A DNA stretch of 39,279 nucleotides from a virus. The stretch lies in IMG/VR virus record IMGVR_UViG_3300032278_000035, positions 1-39,279 of that record. One strand, written 5' to 3'. This document shows, piece by piece, positions 31,609 to 39,279 of the stretch. How positions within the stretch are numbered: position 1 is the first letter of the stretch; each line of letters starts with the position of its first letter. Under the pieces are notes generated by a model. It saw only the letters and a program-made list of their open reading frames with translations. It ran no database searches and had not been told where the DNA came from. A program made the position numbers and the translations under genes.

Positions 31609-32769
31609 ATGAGTAATTATACACCACAAGTTACATGGTCTGGAAAAGACGCACTTCTTAGCACTGACCCCGAAAAGATAATCAGCGGTGCAGACTTCAA
31701 TACTGAGGTTTTAGCTCTACAGACAGCCATTAACTCTAAAATGGACATAACAAGTGGTACGTTAACCGGACCTACCTTGAACAGTCCAGTTATAAATACA
31801 GCCGTTACGGGTTCCGCTGTCCTAGACGAAGACGACATGGCTTCCAACAGCGCAACTAAAATTTCCACACAACAGGCGTTAAAGGCTTACGTAGACTCAG
31901 GAACAGTAACTTTAACAAACAAAACTTTAACTGCCCCTACAATCAATGGTGTCGTAGGTGGGACAGCTACCTCCCAGACAATAACGACTTTAACCACAAC
32001 CAACGTAGACGGTATTCTGGGGGCAAATACACCAGCGGCAGTCACCGGGACTACCATTACAGCCAATACAAACTTCGCAGGGAATATTACTGGTAATGTT
32101 ACTGGTAATATCACCGGGAATGTAACTGGTAATGTAACAGGTAACGTAACTGGTAATATAGACGGTACTGTGGGGGCAGCTACCCCGGCAACCGTAGCAG
32201 GGACTACAGGGGCATTCTCAGGTCTTGTAACAGCTTCTACGGCCCCTACCAATGCAAGTCATCTGGTCAATAAAACTTACGTAGACGACTTGTTTGCAGG
32301 GATGTCCAAAAGGACAATCGTGAGGGCAGCAACTACTGCAAACGTTACGATTGCTACGGCTTTAAATAATGCGGATACACTTGACGGTGTAACATTAGCC
32401 ACTAACGATCTTGTCTTGGTTAAAAATCAAACGGCTGCTGAAGAAAACGGTATTTACATCGTACAGGCTTCCCCGGCCAGAGACGATCTTTTTGATACTT
32501 ATGAAGAGTACCCCGGTTCCTTGATTATTGTATCGGAAGGAACGACAAATGCTGATACTATTTATATCTGTACGGCAGACAAAGGGGGTACATTAGACAC
32601 AACTGCACTGGCATGGTCGAAAGTAGAACCAGCGGCGACTGCTTTTAATGGGTTATCTGACGTTACAATTACGAGTCCAACGGCAGGTCAAGGGATTACT
32701 TATAGTGGATCTGCTTGGACAAACAGTTCCATAGTCGGTGTTGGATTAGTATTAGCTCTAGGAGGTTAA
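31609..32769 (+). CDS. Tail fibre-like protein with GN[IV]T repeats, 386 aa
   Basis: Starts right after the previous stop. It has a helical N-terminal part (ISGADFNTEVLALQTAINSK), then Thr/Gly-rich beta repeats, including seven tandem GNxT units at 158-184. The part around HLVNKTYVDDLFAGMSKRTI, then TTANVTIATALNNADTLDGV, is common to fibre domains of marine phages. Ends in a Gly-rich tail (GVGLVLALGG). Likely a trimeric fibre shaft. Confidence 0.75.
   Translation: MSNYTPQVTWSGKDALLSTDPEKIISGADFNTEVLALQTAINSKMDITSGTLTGPTLNSPVINTAVTGSAVLDEDDMASNSATKISTQQALKAYVDSGTVTLTNKTLTAPTINGVVGGTATSQTITTLTTTNVDGILGANTPAAVTGTTITANTNFAGNITGNVTGNITGNVTGNVTGNVTGNIDGTVGAATPATVAGTTGAFSGLVTASTAPTNASHLVNKTYVDDLFAGMSKRTIVRAATTANVTIATALNNADTLDGVTLATNDLVLVKNQTAAEENGIYIVQASPARDDLFDTYEEYPGSLIIVSEGTTNADTIYICTADKGGTLDTTALAWSKVEPAATAFNGLSDVTITSPTAGQGITYSGSAWTNSSIVGVGLVLALGG
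32080..32163 (+). repeat. Short coding repeat: seven GN[IV]T/D units of 12 bases
   Basis: The DNA repeats GGTAATRTTACT-like units seven times in the fibre gene. The four-residue period suggests a regular beta-helix or triple-stranded spiral. Copy number changes by slippage could alter fibre length. Confidence 0.9.
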
Positions 32770-32772
32770 AAA

Positions 32773-33096
32773 ATGGCTGATGTTTTAGTGGGGAAAGGGT
32801 ATGCGATTACGACTACAGACGCGGCTGCACTTACGGCAGCGAGTGGGCAAACAATTACACTCATTGGTGTTACAGTGGCTAATATCCATGCCACAACTAA
32901 CAGTTGGGTTACGGTAAACGTAGTCAGATCGGGAGGTGTAGACAGTGAGTTAGCTCACCAAGTAAACATACCCATTAACGATTCGCTTGATATTCTTCAG
33001 GGTAAGGTTGTCTTGAATACAGCAGACGCACTGTGGTTTGACGCAGAAAACGCAAGTTCATTAGAAGCAAGCATCAGTTATCTGGTACAAACCTAA
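32773..33096 (+). CDS. Small structural protein, 107 aa
   Basis: A beta-rich protein (TITLIGVTVANIHATTNSWV, VTVNVVRSGGVDSELAHQVN) with a VLVGKGYAITTTDAAALTAA start. It lies between two fibre genes and shares TAATG with the next. Probably a tail/fibre accessory or decoration protein. Family not recognised. Confidence 0.6.
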   Translation: MADVLVGKGYAITTTDAAALTAASGQTITLIGVTVANIHATTNSWVTVNVVRSGGVDSELAHQVNIPINDSLDILQGKVVLNTADALWFDAENASSLEASISYLVQT

Positions 33097-34055
33097 TGGG
33101 CGGTTTTCTCACAGGGGTTGATCCCGGCATAAGAAAGACCAAGACACCAACGGTCAATACCTTTGTGGCTGGAGTAGGTTTTACGGCTGGATCAAGTACG
33201 ACTGTAGCCTTGACAGATGCTCCGGGTACTGAGGAACACCTTACGATTTTCTTTGACGGCGTTGGTCAGCACAGATCAACGTATTCGTTAAGTGGTTCCA
33301 CGGTGACCTTTGACACTGCGATACCTACAGGAGTTGCGGAGGTTGAAGCTACATATGCTCCAGCGGTGTACGCTCAGTTATCTACTGTTGGTGATGATGC
33401 CGTAGTTACGGCAAAGATTTTAGATGATGCAGTTACACTTGCTAAGATGGCAGCAGGGACTGATGGTAATATAATTTCTTACGATACTAGCGGCAATCCA
33501 GTAGCAGTTGCTACGGGTAGTGATGGACAAGTCTTAACTTCTTCAGGTGCTGGAGCAGTCTGTGCTTTTGAAGACGCTGGTGGTGCTGGTCTAACATTAG
33601 CAACGGAACAAGCCACTACATCAGGAGCTACAATTACATTTTCCAGTATTCCAGCTGACACATCATTAATTATTATGGGTTTGGATAAAGTTAGTGTTGC
33701 ATCAGCCACAGCCGTATACGTACAAATCGGCGATAGTGGTGGCCTTGAAACAACTGGATATAACAGTGGTATTTCGCAGACGGGTTCGTCTGTTCAAAGT
33801 ACCCTTTCAACCTCTAGCTTTCAGGTAATTTATTCGTTTGCTTCCTACGCCGATTTACATTCTGGTTCTGTTATTCTTACAAAGCAGGACGCAACTAATA
33901 ATACTTGGGTTTACAACTCAAGTATTGTTTCTGATGGAACCGTCTACATACAATCAGGTGGAGGGGTAAAATCTTTATCGGCAGAATTAGATCGGGTTGC
34001 TCTTGTTTCGGCTGGTGCCTTTGATGCTGGTGCTGTTAACATAGCGTATATGTAG
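33096..34055 (+). CDS. Tail fibre/receptor-binding protein paralogue 1, 319 aa
   Basis: N-terminal domain (VGFTAGSSTTVALTDAPGTE, HLTIFFDGVGQHRSTYSLSG) followed by a linker (LDDAVTLAKMAAGTDGNIIS) and a beta-rich C-terminal domain. The N-terminal domain and linker recur in the fibre at 34438. The repeated fold and position in the fibre block suggest host-range function. Confidence 0.72.
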   Translation: MGGFLTGVDPGIRKTKTPTVNTFVAGVGFTAGSSTTVALTDAPGTEEHLTIFFDGVGQHRSTYSLSGSTVTFDTAIPTGVAEVEATYAPAVYAQLSTVGDDAVVTAKILDDAVTLAKMAAGTDGNIISYDTSGNPVAVATGSDGQVLTSSGAGAVCAFEDAGGAGLTLATEQATTSGATITFSSIPADTSLIIMGLDKVSVASATAVYVQIGDSGGLETTGYNSGISQTGSSVQSTLSTSSFQVIYSFASYADLHSGSVILTKQDATNNTWVYNSSIVSDGTVYIQSGGGVKSLSAELDRVALVSAGAFDAGAVNIAYM

Positions 34056-34064
34056 GAGGTTGAA

Positions 34065-34427
34065 TTGGAGAAATATATAGCAATCGTCAAAAACGAAAAT
34101 AACAAAGTTACTAAATATGCAGACTTTTCGTCCAAGTCGGATGCTGATGCTCATGTAGTAACGTATGGTGGGTTTGTTGTAGATAAACCTGATAGTCATA
34201 GAATGAATTACTGGGTTGTTGATGCTGACAAGAAGACTGTCACTTACGACAAATCTACAGCAGATAGTGATGATGCAGCAATAGTTGCAACGCAATATCA
34301 ACGAATACGTCAGCCACTGTATCCACCTATTGGTGATCAACTCGACGCTCTCTGGAAAGGTGGCGATGCAGAAGCAGCAATGAAGGTATTGGTAGATAAG
34401 GTCAAGTCTGACAATCCAAAGCCGTGA
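34065..34427 (+). CDS. Fibre-associated protein, 120 aa
   Basis: TTG start, 4 bases after AGGAGG. The C-terminal YPPIGDQLDALWKGGDAEAA is a motif I know from small phage tail/fibre accessory proteins (XkdW-like). Placed between two fibre genes; may act in fibre assembly. Confidence 0.6.
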   Translation: MEKYIAIVKNENNKVTKYADFSSKSDADAHVVTYGGFVVDKPDSHRMNYWVVDADKKTVTYDKSTADSDDAAIVATQYQRIRQPLYPPIGDQLDALWKGGDAEAAMKVLVDKVKSDNPKP

Positions 34428-34437
34428 GGAGTAAACA

Positions 34438-35400
34438 ATGAGCGGATTCTTAGTAAACAAATCTCTGTTAGACCCCACGGTAACTCAATACTCTGGCGGT
34501 ACAACCAGCTTCACCTTACCACAGTCAGGCTCAACCAACGCGACTGAGGTGTTTGTCGGTGGTGTGCCACAAGTTGCTGGTGTCGATTTTAATATTGCTG
34601 GTACTGCGCTTACCCTCACTACATCTGCACCAGCAGGGAGTAATATGGTCTGTGCGAGGCAGTATTTCTCTGATGGCATCACCGGGACACCAGCCGCAAA
34701 CAGCGTAGCAACAGCAGCCATTCAGAATGACTCAGTAACAGGAGGTAAACTCAACCCAGCTTTGGTTGCTGGTGATCTTATATATGCAGACGGCACGGAT
34801 ACTATTAACAGACTAGCTAAAGGAACCGCGCTTCAGACACTTCAGATGAATGCTGGAGCTACCGCACCTAACTGGGTGACGGCTGGTTCCGATATGGTAC
34901 TGATAACAAAAACGGTTGTTACTGGTACACCTTCAACTGTGGAATTTACAAGCCTCGACAATTCGACTTACGCCACTCACTTGTTTTTTATACACGCTGC
35001 TATGGCTTCGAGTAGCTCAATGCACATGCGTGTAATGACCAGTGGGACACCCGATACAGGAGCATCTAATTATAGATGGACAACGTATGGCGGGCTTATC
35101 TATTCGTCTGGCCTTACTGCTCAAGCTCTTGGCGATTGGGAAGATAGTCAATGGGATCTGGGCCAAGCGGGGGGCGGTGGGAATTATAGTAGCAACCATC
35201 AAGTATCTCTGCACGGTGCAGGGTTAACAGAATACACCAGTATAGTTCATAGTTCTGGAATGGGTAATGCGACTTACGGTTGGAGTCAACAAGGATGGGG
35301 TCAAATGTTAGTAACTGGAGCGCATGACGGTGTTCAGTTTTATTCATCCTCTGGGAATTTTGTAGCTGACGATGTATTCCAGCACTATGGAGTAAAATAG
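34438..35400 (+). CDS. Tail fibre/receptor-binding protein paralogue 2, 320 aa
   Basis: N-terminal FTLPQSGSTNATEVFVGGVP, linker (NSVATAAIQNDSVTGGKLNP) and C-terminal beta domain with STVEFTSLDNSTYATHLFFI, a segment also found in the next two genes. Ribosome site GAGGAG. The stop is directly followed by the next start. Confidence 0.72.
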   Translation: MSGFLVNKSLLDPTVTQYSGGTTSFTLPQSGSTNATEVFVGGVPQVAGVDFNIAGTALTLTTSAPAGSNMVCARQYFSDGITGTPAANSVATAAIQNDSVTGGKLNPALVAGDLIYADGTDTINRLAKGTALQTLQMNAGATAPNWVTAGSDMVLITKTVVTGTPSTVEFTSLDNSTYATHLFFIHAAMASSSSMHMRVMTSGTPDTGASNYRWTTYGGLIYSSGLTAQALGDWEDSQWDLGQAGGGGNYSSNHQVSLHGAGLTEYTSIVHSSGMGNATYGWSQQGWGQMLVTGAHDGVQFYSSSGNFVADDVFQHYGVK

Positions 35401-36027
35401 ATGGCAACAACAAAAGTAGACGTTAATCTAATTGGGGCTACTGGTACTCCGGGGTCAGGGAATTTCCTGAGAGGCGATGGAACTTGGAGTACCCCTGCCG
35501 CTGGTGCAATGACGTTTATCAACACCACAGATATCTCTTCTGCTGCAACGTATAATTTTACAGCGGTAGATGCTTCAAGTTATGACGGTTACGGATTTTT
35601 TCTTCAGAACATAGTCCCAGTAACGGATGACGTTAAATTTAATGGGCGAACCAGTACGGACGGTGGTAGTAGCTATGATACTAGTGGTTATTCGTGGGTC
35701 GCAGAAAACTGGGGGGCTTACACAACTTCTAAATCAGATGGGGAAATTGAATTTTTGGGGAGTACTGCGGCCACATCATATCGAGTTGGCTCTGCGGCCG
35801 ATGAACCTGGAGTTTCTGGATGGATTTGGCTGATTGGCCCACATTTAACTGGGTACACGATGATTAACAGTAGTTTGTCTGGCTGGTCTGCGGATGATTA
35901 TACAGTATGTTTTGATTGTGCTGCGTCTAGAACATCAGCGGCAAATGTAGATGCGTTTCAGCTCTATTTTTCCAGCGGAAATATCGAGAGTGGTACTATA
36001 AATTCATACGGCCTAGCGAATTCATAG
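35401..36027 (+). CDS. Fibre tip/receptor-binding paralogue 3, 208 aa
   Basis: A short protein: a 30-residue start, then a beta-rich domain with TFINTTDISSAATYNFTAVD and a final FSSGNIESGTINSYGLANS. The last part is nearly copied in the next gene. It lacks the N-terminal anchoring domain of the longer fibres, so it may add to them or be an exchangeable tip. Confidence 0.7.
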   Translation: MATTKVDVNLIGATGTPGSGNFLRGDGTWSTPAAGAMTFINTTDISSAATYNFTAVDASSYDGYGFFLQNIVPVTDDVKFNGRTSTDGGSSYDTSGYSWVAENWGAYTTSKSDGEIEFLGSTAATSYRVGSAADEPGVSGWIWLIGPHLTGYTMINSSLSGWSADDYTVCFDCAASRTSAANVDAFQLYFSSGNIESGTINSYGLANS

Positions 36028-36035
36028 GAGATAAT

Positions 36036-36665
36036 ATGTCACAAACAAAAGTAAACGTAGGAATGATCGATGCCAGTAGTATCGGGGACGCGAAGGTATT
36101 GCAAGGCAATGGGGCTTGGATTACTCCTAGTGCTGGTGCGTTAACCTTTATCAATACCTCAGACATCTCCGCTGCTGCAACTTACGATTTTACAGCATTC
36201 AATTCGTCAAGCTATGACAGCTATGTACTTAATGTAATGAATTTGATACCAGCAACGGATGACGTATCGCTCGATTTATTAACATCGACAGATGGGGGAT
36301 CGAGCTATGATAGTAGCAGCGGTAACTATGCGTGGATGGGTTTCGGTGGTGAAACAAATACGCAAAGTGGATCAGATAATTCAATCTGGATGAATGGTTC
36401 AACTGCCAGCAACAGCTACAGATTTGGGAGTGCAGCGAACGAAGATGGAGGCTCTTTTGCACTGCACATAATGTCACCACACTTAACTAAAAGGACAATG
36501 TTTCACTGGGAAGGTTCCTTTTTCTCAGCAAACGACACAACTGCACATCTGCTTGGGTGTGGGGCAAGACTATCTTCGGCAGACGTTGATGCTATCAGGC
36601 TCGTATTTTCCAGCGGAAATATTGAGAGTGGGACGATTACGGCTTACGGTTATGCCAATGCCTAA
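36036..36665 (+). CDS. Fibre tip/receptor-binding paralogue 4, 209 aa
   Basis: Tandem duplicate of the preceding gene: same start type, TFINTSDISAAATYDFTAFN, TDDV then TSTDGGSSYDSSS, and FSSGNIESGTITAYGYANA at the end. The middle differs strongly. Both ends conserved with a varied middle suggests diversification of a binding surface. Confidence 0.7.
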   Translation: MSQTKVNVGMIDASSIGDAKVLQGNGAWITPSAGALTFINTSDISAAATYDFTAFNSSSYDSYVLNVMNLIPATDDVSLDLLTSTDGGSSYDSSSGNYAWMGFGGETNTQSGSDNSIWMNGSTASNSYRFGSAANEDGGSFALHIMSPHLTKRTMFHWEGSFFSANDTTAHLLGCGARLSSADVDAIRLVFSSGNIESGTITAYGYANA

Positions 36666-36687
36666 TTTTAACAAAGGAGTACAATAG

Positions 36688-36978
36688 ATGGCAAACTACA
36701 TGAAGAACGTAAACGGTGTTAACATCGAGATGAGTGACGATGAGCATGCGGCTCGCGTTGCAGAAGAAAAAGTCTGGGAAGACGCAAAACCAGCAAGAGC
36801 CTTCTCTGGACTACGACAGGAGCGTGATCAGAAGCTGGCAGAGACAGACTATCTTGCATTGGATGACGTTACGTTGTCTAATGACATGAAAATCTACAGA
36901 CAGGCTCTTAGGGATCTTCCAGCACAGTACAATAACTCTAGTGTCGTTGGTTCGATTACTTGGCCCAGCAAACCTTGA
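36688..36978 (+). CDS. Tail assembly chaperone-like protein (Phage_tail_APC), 96 aa
   Basis: The second half, FSGLRQERDQKLAETDYLAL, then DMKIYRQALRDLPAQ and ITWPSKP at the end, follows the tail assembly chaperone family (R.ERD..LAETDW...YRQALRD.P......WP.KP). A good ribosome site, AAAGGAG, precedes it. In phages this protein often sits after fibre genes and helps fibre maturation. Confidence 0.85.
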   Translation: MANYMKNVNGVNIEMSDDEHAARVAEEKVWEDAKPARAFSGLRQERDQKLAETDYLALDDVTLSNDMKIYRQALRDLPAQYNNSSVVGSITWPSKP

Positions 36979-36984
36979 TCTATT

Positions 36985-37365
36985 GTGGAAATAGACCTTC
37001 GATTAATATTTCAAATAGTCAGTATAGCGGTTGCTATAGCTGGAGCATTGGCAGTCGCAAAGCAGCAACTAAAGACTGTCATTGAATCTCAAACGAAGGA
37101 CCAACGAAGAGTATCAAATATAGCTAATGCTGTAGATAAACTAGAAACTGGTTCCGCTGCATTTGAAGCAGTGATACAAAGTAAGATGAAGATTATAAGC
37201 AAGATCTTAAGTGTTGAAGCTCTTGAGAGTAGAAATAGGGAATTGGAAAATATGCAGGTGAGACTAGACGGTTTGAGAAGGGACGTAGACAGACAGAAAG
37301 CAGAGTATCAGTCTGCACACAATGGTAGACACCCTCCGATACCTAAGTACGAAGACATGGGCTGA
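36985..37365 (+). CDS. Membrane-anchored coiled-coil protein, 126 aa
   Basis: GTG start. One N-terminal transmembrane helix (LIFQIVSIAVAIAGALAVAK) and a long charged coiled coil (LESRNRELENMQVRLDGLRR, DVDRQKAEYQSAHNG). This resembles an inner-membrane spanin, next to holin and endolysin. The final HPPIPKYEDMG is soluble. Confidence 0.6.
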   Translation: MEIDLRLIFQIVSIAVAIAGALAVAKQQLKTVIESQTKDQRRVSNIANAVDKLETGSAAFEAVIQSKMKIISKILSVEALESRNRELENMQVRLDGLRRDVDRQKAEYQSAHNGRHPPIPKYEDMG

Positions 37366-37611
37366 ATGTGGTACTCTATAGTAATATTTACAGCGTTTGG
37401 TTTACCGGGGTTAGTTCAGTTAGACGACAAACGAGGACCGTACCCTGTAGTTCAACAATGTTATATTCGTGGAAGTGAGATGATAAAGGACATAGTTTCC
37501 AGTGGTAAGTTTCCTCCAATTATTCATACACAGGCTCTCTGTATAAATGCTAAAAATATTAAAGACGAACCGAAGAAACCAAAGAAAGTTGAAAAGGGAC
37601 ACGGCGTGTGA
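37366..37611 (+). CDS. Small secreted/membrane protein near the lysis genes, 81 aa
   Basis: Hydrophobic N-terminus (MWYSIVIFTAFGLPGLVQLD), soluble body with two cysteines (Cys32, Cys59), Lys/Pro-rich end (KDEPKKPKKVEKGHGV). Could be a partner of the previous gene in lysis (spanin pair), but no lipobox is visible. ATG follows the TGA stop directly. Confidence 0.5.
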   Translation: MWYSIVIFTAFGLPGLVQLDDKRGPYPVVQQCYIRGSEMIKDIVSSGKFPPIIHTQALCINAKNIKDEPKKPKKVEKGHGV

Positions 37612-38042
37612 TTTCATTACTGGGTAGTCTTCTGGGTTTTGTAACTTCTACTGGTCCGGGTATCTTTAAAACTTACATGGACTCTAAACAGGACGTAAGG
37701 GACAAGGAACACGAACTTAAAATAATGTCTCAGCAGTCTCAAGACAGAAGAGACGAGGCGGTTATTACCAGTGTAGGGGAAGCAAACATTGCGGTTCATA
37801 AGAGTTCCGATGCACAAACAAAAAGAGCAAGCGTTTGGGTAGTGAACTTATCGGCTACAGTCAGGCCAGTAATTACGTACTTCTTCTTCTTGGAATTTGT
37901 TCTTCTTACTTTTCTTTCTGCCTTCGACATGATAACTCCAGAAGTATTCAAGTATTTATGGTCAGATGAAATTATAAGTATTTTCTCAGTCATCATAAGT
38001 TTCTGGTTTGGTCAAAGGTTAGTGAGTAAGTGGTCAAAGTAA
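37608..38042 (+). CDS. Holin, GTA-type three-TM family, 144 aa
   Basis: GTG start overlapping the previous stop (GTGA). An N-terminal GSLLGFVTSTGPGIFKTYMD, a charged helical part, then SVWVVNLSATVRPVITYFFF with a following helix (VLLTFLSAFDMITPEVFKYL) and IISIFSVIISFWFGQRLVSK. These match the holin family named from gene transfer agents. It forms membrane lesions that release the endolysin encoded next. Confidence 0.85.
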   Translation: MISLLGSLLGFVTSTGPGIFKTYMDSKQDVRDKEHELKIMSQQSQDRRDEAVITSVGEANIAVHKSSDAQTKRASVWVVNLSATVRPVITYFFFLEFVLLTFLSAFDMITPEVFKYLWSDEIISIFSVIISFWFGQRLVSKWSK

Positions 38043-38503
38043 AGAACTACTACATAAACGATAAGGGGCTTGACTTAATAAAAGACTTTGAGGGATTTTC
38101 TGCTGAACCCTATAAATGTGTAGCAGGTGTGTGGACAATAGGATTTGGTTCTATATACGGAAAGGACGGCAATCTCGTTACAAAGGACCACAAAAGAATT
38201 ACAAAGGAACAGGCGACTGACTTAATGAAAAGGGACATAAGAGCAACTGAATATAAAATCTGTAATTTAATAAAAGTCCCCGTAACGTCCAATCAGTTTT
38301 CTTCATTATGTAGTTTCGTTTACAATATAGGTTCCGGGGCATTCCAGAGATCCACGGCAAGAATGAAACTCAATAGAGCAAACTACGAAGGGTGTGCAGA
38401 CGAATTTTTAAACTGGAAGTACGCAAATAAAAAACCAATACCCGGACTTCTTAGGAGAAGAGAAGCGGAAAGAAAATTATTTCTAAGTGAGGACGCAGCA
38501 TAA
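38030..38503 (+). CDS. Endolysin, GH24 lysozyme, 157 aa
   Basis: GTG start overlapping the holin by 13 bases. Catalytic segment DFEGFSAEPYKCVAGVWTIG: Glu21, Cys30 and Thr36 form the E-8-C-5-T triad as in P22-type lysozymes. No N-terminal signal anchor, so it depends on the holin. It hydrolyses peptidoglycan at the end of infection. Confidence 0.93.
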   Translation: MVKVKNYYINDKGLDLIKDFEGFSAEPYKCVAGVWTIGFGSIYGKDGNLVTKDHKRITKEQATDLMKRDIRATEYKICNLIKVPVTSNQFSSLCSFVYNIGSGAFQRSTARMKLNRANYEGCADEFLNWKYANKKPIPGLLRRREAERKLFLSEDAA

Positions 38504-39159
38504 TGGCATACAGAACAATCATTAATAAAGTTTTACGTAGACTTAGGGAAGCTACAATAACTGCTGATTGGATTGGAGATTTAAATGATTCGTCTGACGT
38601 AGATGACTATCAGAAGTTAATTGGTGATTTGGTTAATGAATCTAAACAGGCAGTAGAGGACGCTTGGCACTGGAGTTTCTTAAGGTCACTTGCGACAGTT
38701 ACGACCAGCGCATCTACAGCAACTTACGCAATACCTTCGGGTACTAATCGTATGTCTATCCTACAGGTTATTAACGATACGTCTAACTTTATTATTCCCC
38801 AGATGTCCGATGCGTCCTTTTATAATTATACTTTTGTAGGGTCAGCCACTAACGGTCCCCCAATATCCTACAGATTAAATGGGACTAATATTGCATTCTA
38901 TCCTACACCGGATCAAGCGTACACAATTAAATTACATATTGTTTTACCTCAAAATGACTTAACTGAAGCAGCAACTACCCTGACTATACCTGAGCAGCCT
39001 GTGGTCTTAGGGGCTTACGCTCTTGCTTTATCGGAACGAGGTGAAGACGGAGGTACAGGTCAGTCATTAGCTACCAATAGATTTGATGCAGTATTGGCTG
39101 ACTTTATCGGTAAGGACTCCGCTAGAACTTTAAACGAGACTTTATGGTATGCCAGTTAA
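38503..39159 (+). CDS. Head-tail adaptor/tail tube protein (gp4/gp11-like), 218 aa
   Basis: ATG overlaps the endolysin stop (TAATG). Features: N-terminal helices with VNESKQAVEDAWHWSFLRSL, a beta part with TYAIPSGTNRMSILQVINDT and IAFYPTPDQAYTIKLHIVLP, and a C-terminal helix with LALSERGEDGGTGQSLATNR. This pattern is found in podovirus adaptor/tail tubular A proteins, which seal the portal and join the tail hub. It is followed by the hub gene with an 11-bp overlap. Confidence 0.85.
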   Translation: MAYRTIINKVLRRLREATITADWIGDLNDSSDVDDYQKLIGDLVNESKQAVEDAWHWSFLRSLATVTTSASTATYAIPSGTNRMSILQVINDTSNFIIPQMSDASFYNYTFVGSATNGPPISYRLNGTNIAFYPTPDQAYTIKLHIVLPQNDLTEAATTLTIPEQPVVLGAYALALSERGEDGGTGQSLATNRFDAVLADFIGKDSARTLNETLWYAS

Positions 39160-39279
39160 ACCACTCACACCTATAAGACTAGATAACCTAGGGGCCAAAG
39201 GGCTTAATACTCAGGGGAGTGGTTCCACGATCCCACCTGAATGGCTCACTGAAGCAAATAATGTTGCCTTTGATTTTAC
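39149..39279 (+). CDS. Tail hub protein, 5' part (continues at position 1)
   Basis: ATG 39149 opens the frame that runs off the window end and continues at the window start after the shared 127 bases. N-terminus MPVKPLTPIRLDNLGAKGLN. See the entry at 1-1640 for function. Confidence 0.85.
   Translation, partial: MPVKPLTPIRLDNLGAKGLNTQGSGSTIPPEWLTEANNVAFDF
39153..39279. repeat. Terminal overlap, copy 2 (identical to 1-127)
   Basis: Exact copy of the first 127 bases. Remove one copy to obtain the 39152-bp circular map. Confidence 0.95.

Noticed and set aside
31887-32252. 121-codon minus-strand reading frame
   Set aside because: Antisense to the repetitive fibre gene; its Val/Pro/Thr repeats mirror the GNxT repeat.
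33987-34478. 163-codon minus-strand reading frame
   Set aside because: Lies opposite the fibre and fibre-accessory genes, has low-complexity Ile/Tyr/Ser/Cys composition and no ribosome site; a shadow frame.
34438-36665. Diversity-generating retroelement
   Set aside because: No reverse transcriptase and no template/variable repeat pair seen; variation looks like ordinary gene duplication.

Overview
This window is the complete genome of a virulent, short-tailed (podovirus-like) double-stranded DNA phage, presented as a linear contig of a circular map. The last 127 bases (39153-39279) repeat the first 127 exactly, so the unique sequence is 39152 bp. One tail gene runs across the junction (39149 to the end, then 1-1640). 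I see no integrase, repressor, phage RNA polymerase, tRNA or CRISPR array. The gene set (T7-type primase-helicase, family A DNA polymerase, exonuclease, endonuclease I, class II cobalamin-dependent ribonucleotide reductase, GTA-type holin) resembles that of marine Roseobacter podoviruses such as SIO1 and the cobaviruses. A marine alphaproteobacterial host is therefore my inference, not something the sequence proves.

Layout. (1) 39149 round to 10047, plus strand: a tail hub protein and a block of five large internal/ejection-type virion proteins, one with a lytic transglycosylase domain. (2) 10133-10318: two microproteins (25 and 35 residues) where the two transcription directions meet, beside an intrinsic terminator for the leftward genes. 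(3) 10308-24433, minus strand: the early/replication half. From its promoter end it carries many small unknown proteins, a Gp88-family protein flanked by hairpins, an SSB, primase-helicase, an HNH endonuclease, DNA polymerase, a RecB/Cas4-like exonuclease, endonuclease I, DUF1737 and DUF3310 proteins, a SleB-like hydrolase, NrdJ and a small membrane protein. (4) 24434-25287: a non-coding control region of about 850 bp between divergent transcription units, packed with several families of ordered repeats. (5) 25288-39159, plus strand: terminase subunits, portal, scaffold, major capsid protein, small proteins, a tail-fibre block with repeated paralogues, a tail chaperone, membrane proteins, holin, endolysin and the head-tail adaptor, leading back into the tail hub gene.

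How it works together. Good host sigma70-type promoters are visible: a leftward one at 24480-24507, a second leftward one at 21576-21604 and a rightward one at 25092-25120. With no phage RNA polymerase, I infer that the host enzyme transcribes both arms. Intrinsic terminators after the early gene groups (20752-20778, 20008-20046, 10086-10100) divide the left arm. NrdJ supplies deoxynucleotides, and the polymerase, primase-helicase, SSB and nucleases replicate and process the DNA. The right arm builds head, tail and lysis functions.

The most interesting part is the control region. It holds eight dyad-symmetric units of about 19 bp arranged as a three-unit super-repeat, heptamers GTGGTCC/GGACCAC spaced 10 or 20 bp apart, a perfect 14-bp inverted repeat, three CCTTGGG repeats about 22 bp apart, and CTTAAG pairs spaced exactly 10 bp apart downstream of the rightward promoter. 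I propose this as replication origin and/or early-late switch. Also notable are 16-bp inverted arms next to the second early promoter, an HNH gene overlapping the polymerase gene, and several small genes shorter than 60 codons with clear ribosome binding sites.
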